The notes below the pieces were generated by a model. It was not told where the DNA came from. It saw only the letters and a program-made list of their open reading frames with translations, and did not search any database. A stretch of DNA of 11,017 nt from Candidatus Uhrbacteria bacterium (GTDB taxonomy: Bacteria; Patescibacteriota; Patescibacteriia; UBA9934; UBA11717): positions 1 through 11,017 of the forward strand of contig JABMPK010000099.1 in NCBI GenBank assembly GCA_013203725.1, given 5' to 3'. Shown here in pieces: positions 5,763 through 11,017 of the stretch; the first letter of the stretch is position 1; each line of letters begins with the position of its first letter. Both the position numbers and the translations under genes were made by a program.

Positions 5763-6533
5763 ATGGGAGAACATTCAAGAAGAGAATTTTTAAAAGGTAT
5801 GGCAGCTGCGGCTGCTGGAGCGGTTGTGTTAGGGGAGGGCTGTGCGGTGGAGCCGACTCTGGAAGGCGTTGAGGCGAGGGAGGAACGTGAGTATGTAGAG
5901 CCGGCTGGGATAGAGAATTTTCGTGATCTTTCTGGTGGCGTTCTGATAATTACAGCAAACGAAGCTGAGGAGACCGGTGTGATGCTTACTTTGCGCGATC
6001 GTAGTCGTAAAAGAGAGGAGCGTGAGGCAGGTGCGGGATTCACGTTCGATAAGCGTGGAGTTCTTAATCGGGCAATTGGCAAAGCTGATATTCTTAATGG
6101 TGACCAAGTTGAGAGTCAGCAAGTTCCTATCGTGATTGCAAATGCCGAAGACTGGGGTAACGAAGATCTGCAGAAGAGAATTGGAGATGAACATTTTGCG
6201 ATGATTCAGCTGCGTGGACATACCGATGACATGCCGGTTCTGTACGAATTAGCTAGGGACAAGATGAGTCCACATGCAACTGTGTTGTTTGGCGGCTGTC
6301 GTGGCGCAAAGAAGATCCCTGAGTATTACGATCCTAACCATCCTATAATTGCAGATACTGGAACGGGTGAAAGTGCAGTGAATACTTATATTTTGATGCG
6401 TGTTATTGATGAAATCGGCACGTGTGAAAATTGGGAGGAATTGTATGTTCGGCTTGAGGAAAACGCTGATCTTGGAAGTCTAGGAATTGTGGCTCCGGGT
6501 GGACCGGGTTACGAACAGCTTGCGACAAAATGA
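5763..6533 (+). CDS. Tat-exported protein with clan CD-like His/Cys pair
   Basis: This 256 aa protein opens with a textbook twin-arginine signal: SRREFLKG (5-12), then a short Ala/Gly/Val h-region (13-24). A cysteine follows at 27, but the residues before it (GEG) make a poor lipobox, so lipidation is uncertain. The mature part has two hydrophobic strands ending in candidate catalytic residues: FAMIQLRGH (145-153, His153) and ATVLFGGCRG (172-181, Cys179). This order and spacing resemble clan CD cysteine peptidases (caspase, gingipain and clostripain folds), where His-Gly and then Ala/Gly-Cys follow buried strands. Here His153 is preceded rather than followed by Gly, so the assignment is tentative. 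ATG 5763 is chosen because earlier in-frame starts would put the Tat motif too far in and lie upstream of the promoter. Its stop overlaps the next start by 4 nt (ATGA). Joint action on the wall with the carboxypeptidase is inferred. Confidence 0.85.
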   Translation: MGEHSRREFLKGMAAAAAGAVVLGEGCAVEPTLEGVEAREEREYVEPAGIENFRDLSGGVLIITANEAEETGVMLTLRDRSRKREEREAGAGFTFDKRGVLNRAIGKADILNGDQVESQQVPIVIANAEDWGNEDLQKRIGDEHFAMIQLRGHTDDMPVLYELARDKMSPHATVLFGGCRGAKKIPEYYDPNHPIIADTGTGESAVNTYILMRVIDEIGTCENWEELYVRLEENADLGSLGIVAPGGPGYEQLATK

Positions 6534-7564
6534 AATATCTAATATCAATCTTTGTAGTGATGTTGATGCTCGCGCCGATCACGGCTTTTGCTATGCCGGA
6601 TCGTTTGCAGCGGGTTTACGACGTGCGGACGGATCTGCAGGCGGCGTTTGATATTAACGGTGATGCAATTCTAGGATCGGCTTCTGGATTCTTGATCAAC
6701 TTTGAGGATTGGGCGCGGCAATATGGTTGGAGAACAATGCCGGAGCTTGCGAGTTATGCACCTGCGGTCGAGCCTCCTGTTCGAGCCAATGTTGAACAGC
6801 CGTTGATCGATGCTGAGGCGTGGATCATTGTGGACAAGAACTCGGGAAAGATACTCGGTGCCAATAAAGCAGATCAAGAGTGGCCGATTGCGAGTATCAC
6901 TAAGCTTGTAACGACAGATGTGATTACAAAGCAGACGAATGATTTTGAAAAACAGTGGGCGGTGAGAGATGCGGACAATGTTGGAGGAGCGCGATTGTAT
7001 GTAGAGGATGGGACGAGCTTTCAGGTGAGAGATCTCTTGTACGCGACGCTGGTAGGATCGGCGAACAATGCGGCTAATGCAATCTCGCGGTCGCTTGGAG
7101 TATCGGGTCCATCGTTTGTTGGTTACATGAACGATCGAGTTCGCATGATGGGGCTGCGGCGAACGACACTAGTCGATCCAACAGGTATCGAGATTGAGAA
7201 TGTATCGACCGCGCGCGAAGTTGCAGAAATGGCGCGTCTTGTTTTCACCGGAAATGATCTCGTGCGCGAGACAACGCAGACTGTGCGGATGTCGATAGCA
7301 GGATCGGACGGGGAAGACCGTCAGATTACGACGACAAACTGGATGTTGTATAAGCCACAGTACGATGATTTGTGGGTAATGGCGGGCAAGACAGGATACT
7401 TACACGAGTCACGATGGAATGTTGTCGAGATGCTGCGACCATCAAAGGAAGCGGAGAACAAGGAACTGATCGTTGTCGTGTTTGGGTCAGAATCTCGCGG
7501 TGAGAGTTTTGATAATGTGAAGAAGCTGAGTTACTGGGCGTGGAATAGTCATAGCTGGGAATAA
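6530..7564 (+). CDS. D-alanyl-D-alanine carboxypeptidase (peptidase S11, PBP5-like)
   Basis: Family S11 enzymes remove the terminal D-Ala from peptidoglycan stem peptides at the outer face of the membrane, limiting cross-linking. All three motifs are present: SxxK as SITK (Ser122 acylated, Lys125), SxN as SAN (177-179) and KTG (287-289). A Sec signal peptide (1-21, ending AFA) is followed by about 70 residues before the catalytic domain, which starts near 92 (IDAEAWIIVDKNSG). At 344 aa it lacks room for the full C-terminal beta domain and membrane-anchoring helix of PBP5; the catalytic domain runs almost to the end. The start overlaps the stop of the Tat gene (ATGA), indicating translational coupling. 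The next gene begins 4 nt after its stop. Functional identification is firm; I give no symbol because PBP5, PBP6 and DacB-type paralogs cannot be separated here. Confidence 0.95.
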   Translation: MKYLISIFVVMLMLAPITAFAMPDRLQRVYDVRTDLQAAFDINGDAILGSASGFLINFEDWARQYGWRTMPELASYAPAVEPPVRANVEQPLIDAEAWIIVDKNSGKILGANKADQEWPIASITKLVTTDVITKQTNDFEKQWAVRDADNVGGARLYVEDGTSFQVRDLLYATLVGSANNAANAISRSLGVSGPSFVGYMNDRVRMMGLRRTTLVDPTGIEIENVSTAREVAEMARLVFTGNDLVRETTQTVRMSIAGSDGEDRQITTTNWMLYKPQYDDLWVMAGKTGYLHESRWNVVEMLRPSKEAENKELIVVVFGSESRGESFDNVKKLSYWAWNSHSWE

Positions 7565-7567
7565 AAT

Positions 7568-8059
7568 ATGGTAATTTATCCCAACTGCAATTATACGGCG
7601 AGGACAATAAAATCGGGAGGGCTCAGTAAGGATGCTTTACATGATGAGTTGAGGAAAAATGATATTTTGCTAAACGAGTATGCTGAACGGATATTCAATA
7701 GCGGAAAATTTGTTGTACTTGAAGATTGTCACGAATTTAGGACGGTGGAGCTGACGGTGGGAGGCTTGGGTTTCAGTAACGGAGCGACCACCAGAGAAAT
7801 AATTGGTAAAGCAAAGAGTTTGGGATTGGTTGAATGCCCACTTGAGCTTGCTGCGTATTTAAGGCTGCAGTATCTAGATCAGCCGACTGGACATATGATA
7901 ACCATAGCATCTAAGATGACAGAGGAGACGAAAGTCGGATTTGGTCTTGGACTGTACATTCGCAGACTTGAAGATGGCCTGTGGCTGCGAGGATATCGCG
8001 CACATGTTGAATTCGTTTGGTGTCCGGAGAGTCATCTTGTCTTCGTTGACGCCAATTAA
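7568..8059 (+). CDS. Conserved hypothetical protein, third gene of the envelope operon
   Basis: The 163 aa protein has no signal peptide or membrane helix and is probably cytoplasmic. A helical N-terminal part (about 20-55) leads to ELTVGGLGFSNGATTREI (61-78), then ECPLELAAYLRLQYLDQPTG (89-108) and a C-terminal beta-rich half rich in Trp and Phe. From memory, this LG(L)..CP.E....LRLQY.DQP pattern recurs in small uncharacterised proteins of candidate-phyla genomes; I cannot verify that here. It starts 3 nt after the carboxypeptidase stop with no Shine-Dalgarno of its own, so it probably depends on coupling. The shared bidirectional terminator follows at 8061-8090. Co-transcription with two exported wall proteins does not establish an envelope role. 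Confidence 0.82.
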   Translation: MVIYPNCNYTARTIKSGGLSKDALHDELRKNDILLNEYAERIFNSGKFVVLEDCHEFRTVELTVGGLGFSNGATTREIIGKAKSLGLVECPLELAAYLRLQYLDQPTGHMITIASKMTEETKVGFGLGLYIRRLEDGLWLRGYRAHVEFVWCPESHLVFVDAN

Positions 8060-8060
8060 A

Positions 8061-8090
8061 ATAAAAGAGGCCTTACGGCCTTCTTTTATT
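8061..8090. terminator. Bidirectional terminator between convergent operons
   Basis: ATAAAAGAGGCC (8061-8072) and GGCCTTCTTTTAT (8077-8089) form a stem with loop TTAC and one bulge. A-rich and T-rich flanks supply a U-tract in both directions. The stop codon of the minus-strand PH gene (8086-8088) lies inside the stem. Confidence 0.85.
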
Positions 8091-8652
8091 TGTTAGACAT
8101 GCCAGCGGGCGCTTGATGTTCTTCTCGTAACCGGTCCTGTTCTGCTAATTTTAGAATCGTTACCCTTACACGTTCTGGATGAGGAACGTTTCTAAAAACA
8201 AATCTTTGTTCCTCTCCAGCGCTTTGAATGTGGACGTTACCGTAATCTAGAAATGTTTGTAGGAACCCTGTAATTTCAGCGGAAGAGTCCTGTACAGACG
8301 GAAGGTGCATTTCTGATGATACGCGATTGAATAAACCGCGTTGCTCAATATCTATTATTCTTTCTGTTGTAACTATCCATGTGTCCAAATAGTAGTCTAT
8401 GAACTCTTGGAAGAAGAAGGTTAGAACCGCCAGATAATACATGGAGAAGAACACTGCCGAAATTGCGTCAGCGGATGGGGCTGCGATAAGTTTTGGTGCA
8501 GTATAACCAAGCATTAGACGTAACGCGAGGGGAGCTATTACAGCTACCAGTGTAATAAAGACAAGCTTCATTATACTGATCCAGTGTCGTCGAAGAAAGA
8601 GTACTGTCTTCTCTTCAGGCTTACTGTTTGTAAGGTGGGATTTGTCTAACAT
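8086..8652 (-). CDS. PH-domain (bPH2-type) two-helix membrane protein
   Basis: This 188 aa protein has a charged N-terminus ending in FLRRHW (19-24), two membrane helices (about 26-47 and 62-83) and a cytoplasmic bacterial PH-like domain (about 84-172). The diagnostic PH stretch is the aromatic DYYLDTWIVTTERIIDIEQ (86-104), followed by GLFNR, the LPSVQD strand, DYGNVHIQ (136-143), an F-R-N-V-P-HPE turn (153-160) and a closing helix. This matches the layout of DUF304/bPH_2 membrane proteins (PF03703), whose molecular role is largely unknown. ATG 8652 lies one nucleotide past the stop of the preceding small membrane gene, so the two are coupled. Transcription is expected to come from the ruvB promoter. 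The ruvB link may be genomic rather than functional. Confidence 0.9.
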   Translation of the reverse strand: MLDKSHLTNSKPEEKTVLFLRRHWISIMKLVFITLVAVIAPLALRLMLGYTAPKLIAAPSADAISAVFFSMYYLAVLTFFFQEFIDYYLDTWIVTTERIIDIEQRGLFNRVSSEMHLPSVQDSSAEITGFLQTFLDYGNVHIQSAGEEQRFVFRNVPHPERVRVTILKLAEQDRLREEHQAPAGMSNK

Positions 8653-8653
8653 A

Positions 8654-8896
8654 TTATTTAGGCAGGTGTGTAGTTGGCAAAATCTGTATCGTTGCAGACC
8701 AATCTGCCTGCATAATCATGTACGAAGATACTGATAGAAGTGTCGTAACACACGTTAGGTATATGACTGTAATAACGATAGTCCGTTTCCTTGCTTCACC
8801 AAATCTTAAGAGATGGTAGACGTTGAAGAAAGTAAATACAAACACCACGACCATGAATAGTAGGAAGATAATTAGTAGGATGTTGATTGGGATCAT
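8654..8896 (-). CDS. Small two-helix membrane protein (80 aa)
   Basis: The first membrane helix (about 4-26) begins almost at the N-terminus. A short segment, NVYHLLRFGEARKRT (25-39), is followed by a second helix (about 39-62) and a polar tail. The basic RFGEARKRT loop predicts a cytoplasmic loop with both ends outside. I recognise no enzyme motif. The start overlaps the ruvB stop by 4 nt and the PH gene follows after 1 nt, so all three genes are translationally linked. Its tight packing with the PH protein suggests a shared membrane complex, which is inference. Confidence 0.85.
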   Translation of the reverse strand: MIPINILLIIFLLFMVVVFVFTFFNVYHLLRFGEARKRTIVITVIYLTCVTTLLSVSSYMIMQADWSATIQILPTTHLPK

Positions 8897-9984
8897 AGTA
8901 ATGATGATGGTGGTTTGAGTCCAAGGTAGCTGTACGATTTTCCGGTTGCAACTCTTCCGCGTGGTGTCCTGTTTAGGAATCCAAGTTGCATGAGGAACGG
9001 TTCGTAAACGTCTTCGATAGTTTTTTCTTCTTGAGCGGTCGCGGCTGCAAGTGCGTTTAGCCCAACGGGTCCGCCTTCAAAGGTTACGATTATAGTTTGC
9101 AGTATTTGTCTGTCGACCGCGTCCATCCCGTGAGCGTCTATCTCGAGTGCATCGAGTGCAGAGCTTGCAATCTCGGCAACGATGTTGCCGTCATGTTTTA
9201 CTTGCGCATAATCGCGCACACGTTTGAGCAATCTGTTCGCGATACGTGGAGTTCGTCTACACCTGTTTGCGATAATTTCCTGTGACTCGTCGTCTATCGG
9301 AACATCGAGTAGACTCGCAGAACGCGCGACGATTTTCTTCATGTTTTCTGGTGAGTAGAACGTCAGGTGGTGCACGGCGCCAAACCTGTCTCGGAGTGGT
9401 GACGATATTAAGCTCATGCGAGTTGTAGCACCGATGATGGTGAACTTCTCCAGCGCAAGTCTGATTGTTCGCGCCGTTGGCCCTTTGCCGACCACAAGGT
9501 CGAGCGCGCAGTCTTCCATGGCGGGGTAGAGGACTTCTTCGATTGCTTTGTTCATACTGTGAATCTCATCGATGAACAATACGTCGCCTTCCTGAAGATT
9601 CGTAAGGATCGCAGCAAGGTCTCCAACACGCTCAAGTGCCGGACCGGACGTGACCTTGATATTGCATTCAGCCTCGTTCGCGATAATGTGTGCAAGCGTG
9701 GTTTTGCCGAGTCCTGGATTACCGTATAAAAGAACGTGATCCAAAACATCGCCGCGTTTTTTTGCAGCGTCAATGAAAATCTTAAGATTCTCCTTTAACT
9801 TTTCCTGGCCAATGAACTCCTCCAATGACTGTGGACGCAGACCAACGTCGATAACAGCGTCTTCGTCTTTGACAGACGCTTCAATCACACGGTCGTCGCT
9901 AGTCCCTCGTAGCTCTGCGAGAGTAGCGGGATCAACAGTCACTTCATCTACAACTGCAAACGGATTCGCCGGTAATGCGCTCAT
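8893..9984 (-). CDS. ruvB: Holliday junction branch migration ATPase RuvB
   Basis: RuvB is the hexameric AAA+ motor that, with RuvA, drives branch migration of Holliday junctions during recombinational repair. All landmarks are present in the 363 aa: RPQSLEEFIGQ (50-60), Walker A GNPGLGKTT (88-96), Walker B LFIDEIH (136-142), sensor 1 GATTR (185-189), SPLRDRFG (195-202) carrying the arginine finger, and sensor 2 TPRIANRLLKRVRD (245-258). The C-terminal winged helix includes GGPVGLNALA (304-313) and GFLNRTPRGR (335-344). Walker A has Asn where most RuvB proteins have Pro (GPPGLGKTT). The N-terminus is about 27 residues longer than in E. coli; the extra part is acidic and low in complexity. The ATG at 9984 lies about 26 nt after the predicted start of a TATAAT promoter and has no Shine-Dalgarno. 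It is the first gene of an operon with two membrane-protein genes; ruvA and ruvC are not in this window. Confidence 0.97.
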   Translation of the reverse strand: MSALPANPFAVVDEVTVDPATLAELRGTSDDRVIEASVKDEDAVIDVGLRPQSLEEFIGQEKLKENLKIFIDAAKKRGDVLDHVLLYGNPGLGKTTLAHIIANEAECNIKVTSGPALERVGDLAAILTNLQEGDVLFIDEIHSMNKAIEEVLYPAMEDCALDLVVGKGPTARTIRLALEKFTIIGATTRMSLISSPLRDRFGAVHHLTFYSPENMKKIVARSASLLDVPIDDESQEIIANRCRRTPRIANRLLKRVRDYAQVKHDGNIVAEIASSALDALEIDAHGMDAVDRQILQTIIVTFEGGPVGLNALAAATAQEEKTIEDVYEPFLMQLGFLNRTPRGRVATGKSYSYLGLKPPSSLL

Positions 9985-10016
9985 ACATTGCGTTACAAAT
10001 GATAAATGATGTATGG

Positions 10017-10025
10017 ATTATAGCA
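10017..10025 (-). promoter_or_regulatory. Extended -10 promoter of the ruvB operon
   Basis: TGCTATAAT on the minus strand (10025-10017) is a perfect extended -10. No good -35 is visible 17 bp upstream, where the sequence is inside the phosphatase gene. Transcription should start near 10010. Confidence 0.7.
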
Positions 10026-10033
10026 CGAAGGCT

Positions 10034-10591
10034 CTATTTCTCCGTGTTTAATCGTAGCTCCTTATCATCTTCAATTATTGAGTAACTGTCGCAGGGTTGA
10101 AGTTGTGGTAGTTGTTCGGCGAAGAGACCAAAAGCCATAAGCTCCAAGAAAGGACTGTGACCTACTACAAGAACGTTAGAATCCTCCGGTAGATCGGCCA
10201 CCCATCTTGTGAAAGACTTTGCAGCAAGACTAGATATTTTGTTACTAAGATCCGGCTCAAGCTCTAGTACTGCTTGCATCATGTCCACACCTGCTTCTTC
10301 CGCAGTCTGGCACGCTCCAGACCAGAGCGTCATAGCATCTGGTGACTCTGAGACTTCGATATGTGGTGGAAATACTTTGTGATCAATTTTTGGAAAGTCA
10401 CCAGCTCCCAACTCAAAGGCATCCATCGTGGCGCCGGTCCTTTCAAGGGTGCTTACATAGAAATCGGTGAACTTCATGCCGCGTAGTCGATCTTCGCCGA
10501 TCTTGCGTGCAAGATCGATACCTTCGCTGCTGAGCGCCCGGTTTCCGGTGCCTTCTTTTATTGAATGTCTGAATAGTAAGATAGTTTTCAT
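10034..10591 (-). CDS. SixA-like histidine phosphatase
   Basis: This 185 aa protein belongs to the histidine phosphatase (phosphoglycerate mutase-like) superfamily, branch 1. FRHSIKEG (7-14) contains the Arg8-His9 pair whose histidine is phosphorylated in catalysis. STLERT (47-52) supplies the second phosphate-binding Arg (51), and VVGHSPFLE (142-150) the second catalytic His145. The usual RHG is RHS here. Small size and lack of insertions fit the SixA type, which removes phosphate from phosphohistidine in signalling proteins; other substrates, including small metabolites, are possible. No histidine kinase or HPt protein is in the window. ATG 10591 lies only 8 nt after a predicted extended -10 and has no Shine-Dalgarno, suggesting a leaderless mRNA. 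The gene is separated from ruvB by 49 bp containing the ruvB promoter, and I see no terminator between them. Confidence 0.9.
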   Translation of the reverse strand: MKTILLFRHSIKEGTGNRALSSEGIDLARKIGEDRLRGMKFTDFYVSTLERTGATMDAFELGAGDFPKIDHKVFPPHIEVSESPDAMTLWSGACQTAEEAGVDMMQAVLELEPDLSNKISSLAAKSFTRWVADLPEDSNVLVVGHSPFLELMAFGLFAEQLPQLQPCDSYSIIEDDKELRLNTEK

Positions 10592-10599
10592 ATAGATGG

Positions 10600-10608
10600 A
10601 GTGTATCA
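10600..10608 (-). promoter_or_regulatory. Extended -10 promoter of the histidine phosphatase gene
   Basis: TGATACACT on the minus strand (10608-10600) is an extended -10 with TACACT as the hexamer. It ends 8 nt before the ATG at 10591, so transcription should begin at or next to the start codon. TTTGCT, 16 bp upstream of the hexamer, is a weak -35. Confidence 0.45.
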
Positions 10609-10623
10609 GTTGGTTTGGAATAG

Positions 10624-10648
10624 CAAAACACGCCCGTTAAGGACGTGT
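10624..10648 (-). terminator. Terminator of tRNA-Leu
   Basis: On the minus strand ACACGTCC (10648-10641) pairs with GGGCGTGT (10635-10628), with one T-G wobble and the loop TTAAC. It is followed by TTTTGCTATT. The T-run is short, so termination may be moderate. Confidence 0.65.
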
Positions 10649-10654
10649 CCAACA

Positions 10655-10738
10655 TGGTACCGCGGGCGGGAATTGAACCCGCACGGCCGAAGCCCGGGGA
10701 TTTTAAGTCCCCTATGTCTACCATTCCATCACCGCGGC
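10655..10738 (-). tRNA. tRNA-Leu (anticodon UAA)
   Basis: The 84 nt include an encoded 3' CCA (10657-10655). The acceptor GCCGCGG pairs with CCGCGGT. The anticodon stem GGGGA/TCCCC encloses CTTAAAA, giving anticodon UAA for the UUA codon. The long variable arm (GGC-TTCG-GCC) marks a class II tRNA and so confirms Leu. The D-loop keeps GG and the T-loop is TTCAATT, both canonical. It has its own terminator (10648-10624). Confidence 0.96.
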
Positions 10739-10790
10739 GCGTTCGCTTGAAAAATGATCACCTTTGCATTCAGGCCTTCCGGTGCTCGAC

Positions 10791-10808
10791 GTCGTATATG
10801 AATACGAC
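10791..10808. repeat. Short perfect inverted repeat between the divergent tRNA genes
   Basis: GTCGTAT (10791-10797) and ATACGAC (10802-10808) form a 7-bp stem around ATGA. No T-run follows on either strand, so it is not a terminator. The rest of the 205-nt interval shows only the predicted tRNA-Gly promoter. Confidence 0.4.
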
Positions 10809-10903
10809 TTACTCCGCTCCTCAGCCCTTCATGCAAATCTGGTTCATTTTTCTGCGCTCACACTGGAATATAGCAGGATTCTGGCGATTTGTCGAGAGCG
10901 GGA

Positions 10904-10932
10904 TGGACAAATTACCGGAGCTTCGATAACAT
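10904..10932 (+). promoter_or_regulatory. Predicted promoter of tRNA-Gly
   Basis: TGGACA (10904-10909), a 17-bp spacer and TAACAT (10927-10932). The expected start near 10939 is 5 nt before the mature tRNA 5' end. Confidence 0.5.
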
Positions 10933-10943
10933 GAGTCTTGCTA

Positions 10944-11017
10944 GCGGAAATAGCTCAGCGATAGAGCGCTTCCTTGCCAAGGAAGAGGTCGCGGGTTTGA
11001 TCCCCGTTTTCCGCTCC
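10944..11017 (+). tRNA. tRNA-Gly (anticodon GCC), last base outside the window
   Basis: The acceptor GCGGAAA pairs with TTTCCGC, the discriminator base is T, and CC of the 3' CCA ends the window. The anticodon stem CTTCC/GGAAG encloses TTGCCAA, giving anticodon GCC. The D-loop reads AGCGATA where canonical tRNA-Gly has AGTGGTA, so position 19 is A. The T-loop reads TTTGATC, so position 56 is T instead of the near-universal C. Confidence 0.95.

Noticed and set aside
9552..10009. Open frames in other frames of ruvB, including 9773-10009 on the plus strand
   Set aside because: They lie over conserved RuvB coding sequence and have no initiation signals.
10645..10929. 94-codon plus-strand frame across tRNA-Leu
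   Set aside because: It reads antisense through the tRNA; its first residues are the familiar false translation of a tRNA gene.

Overview
The window most resembles a chromosomal segment of a Candidate Phyla Radiation (Patescibacteria/Parcubacteria-like) bacterium. The reasons are small single-domain genes, a SpoIID protein carrying Nbr1-type FW immunoglobulin-like domains, a bacterial PH-domain membrane protein in a ruvB operon, and several starts without a Shine-Dalgarno sequence. The genetic code is standard, with no in-frame TGA in any called gene. The assignment is inference; no rRNA or ribosomal protein gene is present to fix it.

Region 1 (1-2766) is a tandem array of three divergent paralogs (220-918, 1052-1777, 2001-2699), all on the + strand. 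Each encodes a 232-241 aa two-helix membrane protein with the same two motif blocks: an N-terminal FWF..QHPG...WW block and, after the helices, an FFGK...YN.W.FY block. Each gene has its own predicted promoter and its own rho-independent terminator, so each is a self-contained cassette. A fourth similar terminator at 17-47 suggests the array continues upstream of the window. Two related 45-bp palindromic boxes (97-141 and 2793-2837) bracket the array. I recognise no known family, and this is the best candidate for an undescribed system.

Region 2 (2793-8090) is a cell-envelope neighbourhood. It holds a membrane-anchored SpoIID/LytB-domain protein with two FW-type domains (2928-5012) and an orphan minus-strand gene (5088-5657). 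These are followed by a three-gene plus-strand operon: a twin-arginine-signal protein with a clan CD-like His/Cys pair (5763-6533), a D,D-carboxypeptidase of family S11 (6530-7564) and a conserved hypothetical (7568-8059). SpoIID (glycan cleavage) and the S11 peptidase (stem-peptide trimming) would act together on peptidoglycan outside the membrane.

Region 3 (8061-10591, minus strand) holds ruvB, a small two-helix membrane protein and a PH-domain membrane protein in one tightly packed operon. Upstream of it lies a separately promoted SixA-like histidine phosphatase. Region 4 (10624-11017) has a tRNA-Leu(UAA) on the minus strand and a divergent tRNA-Gly(GCC) that runs off the end of the window. 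No stretch without a gene exceeds 300 bases. The longest (1-219, 1778-2000, 2700-2927, 10739-10943) hold terminators, promoters and the palindromic boxes listed below.
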